Positions 24,749 to 33,997 of a stretch of DNA of 50,535 nt are shown piece after piece. Position 1 is the first letter of the stretch. Each line of letters begins with the position of its first letter. Source of the stretch: Planctomycetaceae bacterium (lineage in GTDB: Bacteria > Planctomycetota > Planctomycetia > Pirellulales > Thermoguttaceae). The stretch lies in contig SUVI01000008.1 in assembly GCA_015062085.1 (NCBI GenBank), positions 1 to 50,535 on the forward strand, in the 5' to 3' direction. A program made the position numbers and the translations under genes. Below the pieces are notes generated by a model. That model was given only the letters and a program-made list of their open reading frames with translations, had not been told where the DNA came from and ran no database searches.

Positions 24749-26110
24749 ATGTGTGCGTGTCCGAATTTGAATATCGCGTGGTTCGATAGTGCGAAAGATG
24801 ACATTTCGGCGCAGATGACGCAGCTGCGCAAAATGCTCAGTCCGAAAGGAGACGTCGTTTCGGAAGCGGGTCGGAAAAAAACGATCGAGATCTTCGGAGA
24901 AGCTCTCTCTCCGCAGCAGGTTGTCGAACGGATCTGCCGCGACGTGGAAGAAAAGGGACTTGAGGCGGTCCTCGACTACTCCAAAAGGATCGATGGTGCA
25001 GACCTGAAACCGGAAGAACTGCGCGTACCGGCCGAGGAACTTGAGCGCGCACACCGTGAAGCCGACCCGGCACTCATTCAGGCAGTTCGGAACATTAAGG
25101 AGAATATCGTCGCCTTCCAGACGGCACTCATTCCCGAAGATGTGGAAGTTCCGCGTGAGCATGGCGTCCTGCGTCAGCGCTACCGTCCCATGAAGCGCAT
25201 TGGGATCTGTGTTCCAGGCGGTGCGGCTGCGTATCCGTCTACTGTTCTCATGACGGCAGTTCCGGCAATGGTGGCTGGTGTGCAGGAGATCGCGGTCGTG
25301 GCGCCTCCTACGGCAAACGGAGCCTTCAATGCCGACATGCTCGCCGTCTGCTGGGAGATCGGCGTTCGGGAAGTTTACCGCGTCGGAGGCGCACAGGCAG
25401 TCGCGGCAATGGCGTACGGAGTGGAAGGACTTCCGCGCGTCAATAAAATCGTTGGTCCCGGAAACCTTTTTGTCGCACTGGCCAAAAAATTCGTCTACGG
25501 CAACGTAGACATCGACTCGATCGCAGGCCCAAGTGAAGTCGTAGTCATCGTGGATGAAACGACAGACACGCGCTTCACAGCTCTGGATCTCATCGCACAG
25601 GCAGAACATTCTCCCGGAGCAAGTATCCTCATCGGGCATCAGCGGGAAGTCCTTGAAAACGCAGTCGCAACGCTCAATGACGAGTTGAACCGTCTCGAAC
25701 GCGGCGAGCTCGCACGGACGGCACTGGAGACCTACGGAGCGGTCATCTTGGCAAAAGACGTCGATGAAGTCTGCGCTCTGACTGACCAGATCGCTCCGGA
25801 GCATCTGCACATTGCGACGGAGTCGGCTGCGGATCTTGAGGAAAAGATCTTCAATGCGGGAGCCGTTTTCCTTGGCAATTTCACTCCAGTAGCGGTTGGC
25901 GACTATGCTGCGGGGCCGTCGCACGTACTTCCGACCAGCGGGACGGCTCGTTTTGCGCACGGACTTTGCGCGAACGACTTCCTACGCTCGCACAGCGTCC
26001 TCTATTTTGACCATGACGGTCTGAAAGCCATGGCTGAAGACATCCGCGTCGTTGCGACGAAAGAGGGACTCACTGCTCACCGTCAGAGTGTCGTCGAACG
26101 CGTCGAATAA
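24749..26110 (+). CDS. hisD: Histidinol dehydrogenase
   Basis: A 453-residue zinc enzyme that oxidises L-histidinol to L-histidine in two NAD-dependent steps. GGAGG lies just upstream of the ATG. Family signatures include RIGICVPGG, the PAMVAGVQEIAVVAPP stretch, the GGAQAVAAMAYG loop, the KIVGPGN and IAGPSEVVVI motifs, zinc-site Gln/His in IAQAEHS, and the C-terminal GDYAAGPSHVLPTSGTAR. Length is normal. No other his genes are adjacent, so histidine genes are scattered, as is common in planctomycetes. Three copies of a 10-bp repeat follow the stop codon. Confidence 0.97.
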   Translation: MCACPNLNIAWFDSAKDDISAQMTQLRKMLSPKGDVVSEAGRKKTIEIFGEALSPQQVVERICRDVEEKGLEAVLDYSKRIDGADLKPEELRVPAEELERAHREADPALIQAVRNIKENIVAFQTALIPEDVEVPREHGVLRQRYRPMKRIGICVPGGAAAYPSTVLMTAVPAMVAGVQEIAVVAPPTANGAFNADMLAVCWEIGVREVYRVGGAQAVAAMAYGVEGLPRVNKIVGPGNLFVALAKKFVYGNVDIDSIAGPSEVVVIVDETTDTRFTALDLIAQAEHSPGASILIGHQREVLENAVATLNDELNRLERGELARTALETYGAVILAKDVDEVCALTDQIAPEHLHIATESAADLEEKIFNAGAVFLGNFTPVAVGDYAAGPSHVLPTSGTARFAHGLCANDFLRSHSVLYFDHDGLKAMAEDIRVVATKEGLTAHRQSVVERVE

Positions 26111-26116
26111 GTTCGA

Positions 26117-26152
26117 ATAAAACGACATAAAACGACATAAAACGACATAAAA
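26117..26152 (+). repeat. 10-bp tandem repeat after the hisD stop codon
   Basis: ATAAAACGAC repeated 3.6 times, beginning six bases after the TAA. Every unit contains another TAA. Confidence 0.9.
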
Positions 26153-26208
26153 GCTGCCGAAAGGACAAAAGTCGATCAGGGAAGGCCACAAAAGAAAGGA
26201 TCAGGCAA

Positions 26209-27123
26209 ATGGGCGTTCAGGAAACCGTAAAGAACACGGAAACCATTCCCCAACCGACAGAAAATGCCCAGGAACGGACGATTTTGCAGGACTGGATCTG
26301 GATGTTCACGGAGCTTCTCGGATTCCGTGATCTGATCTGGCAAATGCTCCTTCGGGATCTTCGTCTTCGCTACAAACAGGCGGTCATGGGGATCCTGTGG
26401 GCCATTTTTGTGCCGGTGATGGTCGTTTTCAGCGGGAGCGTCTTGAAATTCGTCATGGCGACGATCGCAGGACAGCCGCTGGAACTCGGCACATTCACCG
26501 GCATGAGCGTCAAGGCGCTTGGCTGGGCTTTTTTCCTCGGGATCCTGAATAATGGGGCAAATTCTCTGCTGGGAAACATCAACCTGATCACGAAGATCTA
26601 CTTTCCGCGAGAGGCCATCATCGTTTCAGGAATGCTCGTTCAGTTTTTTGACTCCTTCATAGGCAGTCTCGTTTTAGCGTGTCTGCTCGTTTCCGTCGGA
26701 GCGGTCTGCTGGACGTGGAATCTTCTCTGGATCCCGCTCCTCGTCATCCTGCTGGCATGCACGGCACTGGGGATCGGAATGTTTCTCAGCTGCGCAATGG
26801 TCTTTTACCGAGACGTCAAGTACATTCTGTCGGTCTTCACCAGCTTCGGAATGTTCTTCACGCCGATCTTCTTTGAAGTAAATCAGCTCGGACCGAAACT
26901 CTCCCCGATCATGCTGCTGAATCCGGTCGCTCCGCTTCTGGAGGGACTGCGTCTTTCCATCGTTCGCGGACACGATCTCCTTCAGCCGCTTTACGATGCG
27001 CAGGGCGTGCTGGAATGGCATCCGGGATTTCTGCTCTATTCGGCAGTCTTTTCGGTCCTTTGCCTGCTGATCTCATGGCGCTATTTCCACCTGAAAGAAA
27101 AACTGTACGCAGAATTTATCTGA
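26209..27123 (+). CDS. ABC-2 type transporter permease (Wzm/TagG-like)
   Basis: A 304-residue membrane protein with about six transmembrane segments. The N-terminal 40 residues are polar. They lead into RDLRLRYKQAVMGILWAIFVP, the conserved amphipathic entry of the ABC-2 polysaccharide/lipid-linked polymer exporters (TagG, Wzm, KpsM). AAAGGA precedes the ATG. Such permeases work with a separate ATPase (TagH/Wzt), usually the next gene; here uvrB follows instead, so the ATPase must be elsewhere. Likely role: export of a surface polysaccharide or O-antigen-like polymer. Confidence 0.88.
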   Translation: MGVQETVKNTETIPQPTENAQERTILQDWIWMFTELLGFRDLIWQMLLRDLRLRYKQAVMGILWAIFVPVMVVFSGSVLKFVMATIAGQPLELGTFTGMSVKALGWAFFLGILNNGANSLLGNINLITKIYFPREAIIVSGMLVQFFDSFIGSLVLACLLVSVGAVCWTWNLLWIPLLVILLACTALGIGMFLSCAMVFYRDVKYILSVFTSFGMFFTPIFFEVNQLGPKLSPIMLLNPVAPLLEGLRLSIVRGHDLLQPLYDAQGVLEWHPGFLLYSAVFSVLCLLISWRYFHLKEKLYAEFI

Positions 27124-27240
27124 CGCCGTTTTTCTAAGTGCGGCACACTGACCGCAGAAGGAAATACGCAGACTGTTCCAAATTTTCCAAAGGAATTTTC
27201 AAAATTTACCGTTCAGGGACTAGCATCAAAAGGCCTTTTG

Positions 27241-27249
27241 TGCTATACT
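27241..27249 (+). promoter_or_regulatory. Extended -10 promoter of uvrB
   Basis: TGCTATACT provides an extended -10 element (TG-n-TATACT) 69 bases before the uvrB ATG. No good -35 is visible at 16-18 bases. Confidence 0.4.
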
Positions 27250-27318
27250 GAAAAACGTTCCGGTTGTCCAGAAAGTGTCCCGCATTTTTAGGCCGCATTT
27301 AATTTTAAAAACTGTTCC

Positions 27319-29397
27319 ATGCCAGAATTTCAGCTCGTTTCCCCATTCCAGCCCTCCGGCGACCAGCCGCAAGCGATCCAGAAGCTCGTGGACGGGATCC
27401 GTGCCGGTGAAAAAGTCCAAAATCTCATGGGCGTCACCGGTTCCGGAAAGACGTTTACGATGGCGAACATCATCCAGCAGATCCAGCGCCCGACGCTCGT
27501 CATGTCGCATAACAAAACGCTGGCGGCACAGCTTTTTTCTGAATTCAAGCAGTTTTTTCCGCACAATGCCGTCACGTATTTCGTCAGCTACTACGACTAC
27601 TATCAGCCGGAAGCCTACATTCCGCAACGCGACATTTACATTGAGAAAGACGCGGCAGTGAATCAGGAGATCGACCGGTTACGTCTTGCGACGACCAGCG
27701 CGCTGGTGAGCCGGCGCGACGTGATCGTCGTGGCGAGCGTTTCGTCCATTTACGGTCTGGGTTCTCCGAGCGATTACAAAAAAATGGTCTTCACCCTTTC
27801 GGTAGATGACATTCTGGATCGGGACGATTTCCTTGCAAAACTCGTGGAGATCCAGTACGAGCGTAACGACACGGACCTCGATTCCGGGAAATTCCGTGCG
27901 CGCGGCGATTGCGTGGAGATCTTTCCGACGTACGAAGAATTTGCATTCCGCGTCGAATTCTGGGGGGATACAGTGGAGCAGATCTCCATCATCGATCCAA
28001 CTTCAGGAGAGGTCTGTGAGCGGCTCAAGACGCTGAGCATCTATCCCGCGAAACATTTCGTCCTCCCGGAAGAAAAGATCGAAGACGCACTCGTAAAGAT
28101 CCGCCGTGAGCTTGCCGCGCAGCTTGAGTACTTTAAGGATCAGGGGAAACTGCTGGAGGCGCAGCGTCTTTCAGCACGTACACGCTACGATATGGAAATG
28201 CTTCAGCAGGTCGGCTACTGTCCCGGAGTCGAGAACTATAGTCAGCCGCTTTCCGGCCGGGAACCGGGAAGTGCGCCGGATACGCTTTTCAGTTTTTTCC
28301 CGGACGACTATCTTCTTTTCGTGGACGAATCCCACGTGACGGTTCCCCAGATCCGCGGGATGCAGACGGCAGACCGAAATCGAAAAAAAACGCTCGTTGA
28401 GCACGGATTCCGTCTTCCCAGCGCGATGGACAATCGGCCGCTGACCTTTGATGAATGGGAAGAACGCGTAAATCAGGTCATCTACGTTTCTGCGACACCT
28501 GGACCGTACGAGCTGGCGCAGACGCAGGGACGGTACGTGGAGCAGATCATTCGTCCAACGGGCCTTCTGGATCCCGTCATAGAAGTGGTCCCCGCGACGG
28601 CATGTGAAGCCGGAAAGTCTGCCGTTTCCACGATGGCCTCGCCAGGGCAGGTGCCACATCTTCTGGAACAGGTCCGCGAACGTGCGGCAAAAGGCGAGCG
28701 CGTACTGGTCACGACGCTGACGAAACGGCTCGCGGAAGATCTTTCCGACTATTTCCTGAAAAAGAACGTTCGGTGCAAGTGGCTCCATAGCGAACTGGAC
28801 GCCTTCGAGCGTGTGGAACTGCTGCGGGAACTGCGCGAGGGGAAATTTGACGTTCTCGTCGGTGTGAATCTCCTGCGTGAAGGCCTGGACCTGCCGGAAG
28901 TCTCACTGGTCGCCATTCTGGACGCGGACAAAGAAGGATTTTTGCGCAGCGAAACGTCGCTCATGCAGACGATCGGACGAAGTGCACGAAACGTCAACGC
29001 AAAAGTCATCCTCTACGCCGACAAGATCACGGAAGCCATGCGCCACGCCATCGACGAGACGGCCCGACGCCGTGAACTCCAGGATCGGTTCAATGAGGAG
29101 CACGGCATCACGCCCCAAACGATCCGAAAGAACATTCACCTTGGGATCGAAAAGGAAGCGGAAGCGTTCCGGCACGCCAATGCCGCGATCGGACGAAAGG
29201 ACGAAGATCAGATCATTACGGAGCAGTACATTTCGGAACTGGAAGCCGAGATGATGGAAGCGGCCGAGAAACTAGAATTCGAGCGTGCCGCCGCGCTCCG
29301 TGACCGGATCTCGAAATTACGCGAACAGGTCGGTGCAGCCGTTTCCGAGGTAAAGGAGACTGCGCCCAAAAAAAGACGCAGACGCTCAAAATCATGA
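27319..29397 (+). CDS. uvrB: Excinuclease ABC subunit B
   Basis: A 692-residue damage-recognition helicase of nucleotide excision repair, acting with UvrA and UvrC. Walker A is Gly38-Val-Thr-Gly-Ser-Gly-Lys-Thr45, and the DNA-clamping beta-hairpin region is [12 protein letters not shown]. Walker B is LLFVDESH. The later helicase motifs include LREGLDLPE and QTIGRSARN, and a C-terminal UVR motif (about 640-675, [22 protein letters not shown]) contacts UvrC. Length is normal. No Shine-Dalgarno sequence precedes the ATG, as for ispG, but the start matches family N-termini. Confidence 0.98.
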   Translation: MPEFQLVSPFQPSGDQPQAIQKLVDGIRAGEKVQNLMGVTGSGKTFTMANIIQQIQRPTLVMSHNKTLAAQLFSEFKQFFPHNAVTYFVSYYDYYQPEAYIPQRDIYIEKDAAVNQEIDRLRLATTSALVSRRDVIVVASVSSIYGLGSPSDYKKMVFTLSVDDILDRDDFLAKLVEIQYERNDTDLDSGKFRARGDCVEIFPTYEEFAFRVEFWGDTVEQISIIDPTSGEVCERLKTLSIYPAKHFVLPEEKIEDALVKIRRELAAQLEYFKDQGKLLEAQRLSARTRYDMEMLQQVGYCPGVENYSQPLSGREPGSAPDTLFSFFPDDYLLFVDESHVTVPQIRGMQTADRNRKKTLVEHGFRLPSAMDNRPLTFDEWEERVNQVIYVSATPGPYELAQTQGRYVEQIIRPTGLLDPVIEVVPATACEAGKSAVSTMASPGQVPHLLEQVRERAAKGERVLVTTLTKRLAEDLSDYFLKKNVRCKWLHSELDAFERVELLRELREGKFDVLVGVNLLREGLDLPEVSLVAILDADKEGFLRSETSLMQTIGRSARNVNAKVILYADKITEAMRHAIDETARRRELQDRFNEEHGITPQTIRKNIHLGIEKEAEAFRHANAAIGRKDEDQIITEQYISELEAEMMEAAEKLEFERAAALRDRISKLREQVGAAVSEVKETAPKKRRRRSKS

Positions 29398-29477
29398 AAG
29401 CCTCAAAACTTCCTGACTAAAATCCCACACACAAACATCCCGCCAACCAACCCTCCACTCGGAGAGAAAGGTCCAAC

Positions 29478-30395
29478 ATGAAAAGCAATTTCCCGAAACT
29501 AAAATCGTGTTTCGTTTTCGCGGTGTCCGCGTTTTTGGCATTTTTCGTCCTTGGAGCAGGAACGCTTTCCGCACAGAACTCTGTGTACGGCTCCGGTACA
29601 GACTGCGAACAAAACGACTGGCACCCGGTCACGCAGACCGGCCCGCAATTCACTCCGGTCAAGACTCCGTTTCCACTGATGGACTGCCACATTCACCTTC
29701 GCGGAGGTATGACGACCGGGAAGGCGATCGCACGGCAAAAGCTCATCGGCATTGGATCCGCGGTCCTTGAAAATTCCGGTCGGGAATGGCCGCTGTGCAA
29801 TGATGCGTCCCTCCAGGCATTCATTTCCTTTAATCGCCAGGAAATGGAAAAGGAAAACGTCCGCATTCCGATCGGCATGCAGGTCAATGACCGCGACTGG
29901 TTCACCTACTTCAGTCCGGAAGTGCTTGAGCAGCTGGATTTCGTGCTAGCCGACACGATGATCATGAACGATGCGCAGGGGCGTCCTGTACGTCTCTGGC
30001 AGTCGGAGAAGTACGTCATCGACGATGAGGAAGTGTGGATGGAGCGTTACTTTGCCCACACGATGCAGGTCCTCGGCGAGCCGATCACGATCTTAGCCAA
30101 TCCCACATACCTTCCGAAACAGCTCGCGGACCGTTACGAGCATTTCTGGACGGAAGAACGTATGACGGCGGTGATCGAGCTTGCAGTGAAAAAGGGAGTC
30201 GCGCTGGAAATTCAGGCCGGTTCTGCGTTTCCGAGCGAAAATTTCATCCGAATGGCTAAAAAAGCCGGTGCGAAATTCGCGGTCGGAACGAACAATTTCG
30301 GCGAGGAAGAGATCCCGATGGACCGATGGTTCCAAATGATCGAACGGTGCGGTCTGGAGGAGAGCGATTTCCTTCGCATTCCCGTCTCGCGATGA
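29478..30395 (+). CDS. Secreted metal-dependent hydrolase-like protein
   Basis: A 305-residue protein with AAAGG upstream of the ATG and a signal peptide (about residues 1-32, ending TLSAQ). The mature part begins with MDCHIHLRGG, a DxHxH metal-binding motif of PHP/amidohydrolase (TIM-barrel) enzymes. It continues with strands ending in acidic or basic residues (LANPTYLP, ALEIQAGS, FAVGTNNF), as in PHP-like barrels. The family hydrolyses phosphoesters or C-N bonds; which applies here is not clear. It stands between uvrB (80 bases) and the protease pair (97 bases) on the same strand. Confidence 0.65.
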   Translation: MKSNFPKLKSCFVFAVSAFLAFFVLGAGTLSAQNSVYGSGTDCEQNDWHPVTQTGPQFTPVKTPFPLMDCHIHLRGGMTTGKAIARQKLIGIGSAVLENSGREWPLCNDASLQAFISFNRQEMEKENVRIPIGMQVNDRDWFTYFSPEVLEQLDFVLADTMIMNDAQGRPVRLWQSEKYVIDDEEVWMERYFAHTMQVLGEPITILANPTYLPKQLADRYEHFWTEERMTAVIELAVKKGVALEIQAGSAFPSENFIRMAKKAGAKFAVGTNNFGEEEIPMDRWFQMIERCGLEESDFLRIPVSR

Positions 30396-30492
30396 GAGAC
30401 TTTTGGGAAATTTCGAGTACGATGAATTTGAGTACCATTAAGTAGAAGAGCAGATCAAAGTTTTGTCCGATTTTTGCCGAGGTATCCTGTCG

Positions 30493-32472
30493 ATGAAACG
30501 CAGACCGTTTTTTTCCGGCATTTTGCCGTTTCTCTTTCTGATTTTGGCCTCATTTCCGTTTGCGGGGGCGAGTTTTGGAGAAACTGCGTCCGTACCGAGT
30601 ACCGGATCGGCCAAAAGTACTGCGCTGGCGCTGCTCAAGGAAGAGGAAAGTGCCCAAATCCGGCTCCTTGAGCGACTGACTCCTTCTTTGGTCGCGATCT
30701 ATCCGCGAGACGGCAGTTCCGGAGGTTCAGGAGTTCTGATCTCGGACGACGGTTTCGTTCTGACCAACTTCCACGTCGTACAGCCTTGCGGGATCTGGAT
30801 GAAATGCGGACTTTCTGACGGCTGCGTCTACCATGCAGTCGTCGTGGGACTGGATCCGGTCGGAGACGTTGCGCTCATCCGCATCCTGCCGGAGATTCAG
30901 GCTGGCGTACCGAATGACCGGAAAGCGGGTGAACCGAAACGATTCATTCCGGTCCCCATTGGCGACAGTGATGCCGTACGTCAGGGAGACGCAGTCTGGG
31001 TCTTGGGGAATCCGTTTGGTTTTCTGGAAGACTTTACCCCCACGATCTCCCACGGCATCGTTTCTGGAACGCACCGCTACCAGTTTCCGGCAGGAACGTT
31101 TCTGGAGTACGCGGACTGCATTCAGGTCGACGCGCCGGTCAACCCCGGCAATTCAGGTGGACCGCTCTTTAACGCAAAGGGGGAACTCATTGGGATCAAC
31201 GGAAGGTGCTCATTTGAGAAACGCGGCAGGATCAACGTCGGCGTCGGCTACGCGATCTCGAGCAATCAGCTTCGCCATTTTCTCAGCCACCTTCGAGCTG
31301 GACGTCTTTTGGACCACGCGACGATAGGAGCGCTGATCGGATCGGATGCGTTAGGGCGTCCGTGTGTTGAGGAAATTTTAGAGGATTCCGAAGCGGCATT
31401 GCGCGGTTTAGATCTGCGGGATAGGATCCTTTCATTTGCGGGGCGTCCGATACAGACGGCAAACGATTTCAAGAACGTACTCGGGATTTATCCGAAGGGA
31501 TGGATCGTGCCGATCGAATTTGCGCGTGAAAAGGGGAATTCGCTGGACACGTACACGATCCGCGTTCGGTTGGATGGGGTGCATTCCGATGCGGAGCTGC
31601 GAGAATTTCAAGCTCATGCGTTTCCGGACGATCAAAAAAACCCAATGCAGGATCCACAGGCTCCGCCTCAGGCCCCGCAGGAGCCGCACAAAGGAACTCC
31701 GCAGGAAAAGATGCCGAGCCCCATTCCGCCGGGACTTACTCCGTCTGAAATGGAAGAAATGCAGAAAATGGTGGAGATCTTTGCGTTTTTGAACGAGACG
31801 CCGCCGGAGATCGAGGCCGTTTATGAGAAAAAAGACGGGTTCGTGAATTTCCACTTCAACCGTCTGGAAACGGAGAAGATCTGGAAGGCCTTTTCCAAAC
31901 CGTTTTCAGTTGATGGGAAAACTGGTTTTCCCGCAAGTTTCAGTGGAATGACCCTGGCAGGACAGGCTTTCGTGCTGGAGTTTCAGGAGGATCGGTCGCT
32001 TTTGAAGCTGGAAACGCTGGACGTACTCTGGGAGAATGACGGGGACTTTACCAAGCAGCCGACTCCCAAAGAAAGCCAGTTCCTGCTGCCGGGACTGACG
32101 CTTTGGCGTGAATTCACGCTCCGTGGTCCTGAAGCACTTGGGATGACCTATTTCGGAGAGTCGCCGCTCCCATTTACGGATGAAAATGTGCAGGACGAGG
32201 AACGATTTCATGTTTTAGAGGGAAACGTCGGCGGTGTAAACGTTCGTTTTTTCTTCACGTGTACCGAAAATGACCAACACAGCGAACTGCGCCTGATCGA
32301 GCTGGATCCAATGGACGGGGAGATCCCGTGGGTGTTCCGTTTTGTGAACTGGCACCAGACGCAGGACGGGTTCCTGCCTGAAAAGGTCTCCGTTTTTGCC
32401 CATGGAAGCATCTTCGAGGAATTGACGCTGGAAGAACAAAACGTCCCGGCGGAGAAGGAGGCAGAAAAATGA
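30493..32472 (+). CDS. HtrA/DegP-like secreted serine protease with PDZ domain
   Basis: A 659-residue exported protease. The ATG at 30493 follows GAGGT and opens a signal peptide (residues 1-29); a TTG further upstream is not convincing. The trypsin-like domain has the full catalytic triad: His94 (NFHVV), Asp125 (GDVALIRI) and Ser221 (NPGNSGGP). A PDZ domain follows (about 275-365, with a DRILSFAGRPI loop), then a Pro/Gln-rich linker (about 385-420) and a C-terminal domain of about 240 residues that I do not recognise. HtrA proteases degrade or refold envelope proteins. Its stop codon overlaps the start of the next gene (ATGA), so the two are translationally coupled. Confidence 0.9.
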   Translation: MKRRPFFSGILPFLFLILASFPFAGASFGETASVPSTGSAKSTALALLKEEESAQIRLLERLTPSLVAIYPRDGSSGGSGVLISDDGFVLTNFHVVQPCGIWMKCGLSDGCVYHAVVVGLDPVGDVALIRILPEIQAGVPNDRKAGEPKRFIPVPIGDSDAVRQGDAVWVLGNPFGFLEDFTPTISHGIVSGTHRYQFPAGTFLEYADCIQVDAPVNPGNSGGPLFNAKGELIGINGRCSFEKRGRINVGVGYAISSNQLRHFLSHLRAGRLLDHATIGALIGSDALGRPCVEEILEDSEAALRGLDLRDRILSFAGRPIQTANDFKNVLGIYPKGWIVPIEFAREKGNSLDTYTIRVRLDGVHSDAELREFQAHAFPDDQKNPMQDPQAPPQAPQEPHKGTPQEKMPSPIPPGLTPSEMEEMQKMVEIFAFLNETPPEIEAVYEKKDGFVNFHFNRLETEKIWKAFSKPFSVDGKTGFPASFSGMTLAGQAFVLEFQEDRSLLKLETLDVLWENDGDFTKQPTPKESQFLLPGLTLWREFTLRGPEALGMTYFGESPLPFTDENVQDEERFHVLEGNVGGVNVRFFFTCTENDQHSELRLIELDPMDGEIPWVFRFVNWHQTQDGFLPEKVSVFAHGSIFEELTLEEQNVPAEKEAEK

Positions 32473-33611
32473 AAAAGTTTTCGTTTTTTTCAAATTCGTC
32501 TGCATACAGTCAATTGGTATCCAGTCGGACTGTTTGTACTGCTTTTCTGACGGGATCCGTTTTCCTGGGAGGAGCGTCTCTGGCAATGGTACAGAGTACT
32601 GCTGCATCGAATGAGCAGCAAGTGTTTACCGACGATCCAGCAAGCAGTTCACTGCTCGATCTCTCGGCCCCCTCAGAAAAACTCCAGAGCCGGATGGTCA
32701 AGGTCTACGGAGCGGGCGGTTTTGCGGAGATGGAGGAGTACCAGAGCGGTTTTTTCATCTCTCAAGACGGTCTGATCGTGACAGTTTTCAGCTCAGTACT
32801 GAATGCAGACACGCTGGAATGTGTCCTTTTTGACGGTTCTCGCGCAGAGGCAAAACTGCTCGGAGTAGAGCCAACGCTGGAGATCGCGCTGTTAAAGATC
32901 GAGAAAGACGGACTCCCTTTCTTCGACATTCGTCAGGCTGCCGAGACGGTGAAAGACCGCACCCTCGACGGACTCCCTGTTTTGGCGCTAAGCAATCTTT
33001 TTGGGGTCGCTGTCGGAAACGAACCGGTTTCTGTACAGGCCGGATACATTGCGGTCACGACACAGTTGGATGCCTCACGGAGAGCATTTGAGACGCAGTA
33101 TCGCGGAGATGTTTACGTCTTGGACTTCACCACGAACAATCCGGGCGCAGCCGGCGGCGCTCTTGTTTCGGCAGACGGAGAGAGACTTTACGGGATCCTC
33201 GGCAAAGAACTTCAAGACGCGCAGACCGGATGCTGGCTCAATTTTGCTCTTCCTGTTTCGGTCCTTCAGCAAGGCATTCAAAACATCCAGTCTGGTGACG
33301 CACAGACTCTTGCGGCAATGGGACGTGACGCACGGATCCGGCCGGAGCGCTCTCTGCGTTTGCAAGAACTTGGCGTCGTAATGGTCCCGGAGATCACGGC
33401 AAGAACTCCCGCATTCATCGATGCCGTTTCCGAAAATTCCCGTGCCGCGCGTGCCGGTCTCAAGCCGGACGACCTTCTGCTTTACTGGAATGGAAGGTTG
33501 ATCCAGTCGCTTGATGAGTTGGCGGCAGAGCTGGAGTTTACCGACTGGGAAGATCCGGTCCGCGTAACGCTCCTGCGTAACGGAGAGCTCCTGGAACTGG
33601 ACGTTCCGTGA
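32469..33611 (+). CDS. HtrA-like pseudoprotease with PDZ domain
   Basis: A 380-residue exported relative of the preceding protease, read from the overlapping ATGA. It keeps the trypsin fold signatures but has lost all three catalytic residues. The His position is Ser108 (TVFSSV), the Asp position is Glu138 (LEIALLKI) and the Ser position is Ala228 (NPGAAGGA). A PDZ-like domain ends the protein (about 300-380, GLKPDDLLLYWNGRLIQ). The N-terminus has a hydrophobic segment (about 24-42). A regulatory or substrate-presenting partner for the active protease is the natural inference. Confidence 0.85.
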   Translation: MKKFSFFSNSSAYSQLVSSRTVCTAFLTGSVFLGGASLAMVQSTAASNEQQVFTDDPASSSLLDLSAPSEKLQSRMVKVYGAGGFAEMEEYQSGFFISQDGLIVTVFSSVLNADTLECVLFDGSRAEAKLLGVEPTLEIALLKIEKDGLPFFDIRQAAETVKDRTLDGLPVLALSNLFGVAVGNEPVSVQAGYIAVTTQLDASRRAFETQYRGDVYVLDFTTNNPGAAGGALVSADGERLYGILGKELQDAQTGCWLNFALPVSVLQQGIQNIQSGDAQTLAAMGRDARIRPERSLRLQELGVVMVPEITARTPAFIDAVSENSRAARAGLKPDDLLLYWNGRLIQSLDELAAELEFTDWEDPVRVTLLRNGELLELDVP

Positions 33612-33666
33612 CGATTTACGTGACGATTTACGTGACGATTTACGTGACGATTTACGTGACGATTTG
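33609..33666 (+). repeat. 12-bp tandem repeat that includes the pseudoprotease stop codon
   Basis: TGACGATTTACG repeated 4.8 times. The first TGA is the stop codon of the gene. As 12 is a multiple of three, every unit repeats an in-frame stop. Confidence 0.95.
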
Positions 33667-33907
33667 GGCATAAATTCACGAAAAAACTCGCTCGATGCAC
33701 TTGAGTTCCTTGCTCGATCTCTCCTCAAATTCAGTTTAACAGCACGTAAAATGCCGCGAATTTTTATTTTTGTGCGTTTACGTGTTCGCGAGGATATTCT
33801 GTCCGAACACTTCCGCTCGATCTCAGACGGTTTCACTCCCCTGCTCCGTCTTTTTCAAAGTACACTTCTCGGTATTTTTTCCATGAATTATTTTTTCCTC
33901 TCCCTCC
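33667..33907. other. AT-rich non-coding stretch before leuC
   Basis: No credible gene. Open frames on the minus strand here lack an RBS and family features. The stretch ends at the leuC promoter. Confidence 0.5.
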
Positions 33908-33935
33908 TTGAAAAATTTTTGCAATCGGTTAAAAT
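33908..33935 (+). promoter_or_regulatory. Promoter of leuC
   Basis: TTGAAA (33908-33913), 16-base spacer, TAAAAT (33930-33935), 63 bases from the ATG. Confidence 0.55.
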
Positions 33936-33997
33936 ATACGGAGTTCATGTCCTTTTTGGATTTCATTACTCCCGACGTTTCGTAAAGTGAGGAAATT

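Noticed and set aside
24488..25960. 490-codon minus-strand ORF opposite hisD
   Set aside because: Shadow of hisD; Arg/Phe/Asp-rich with no domain.
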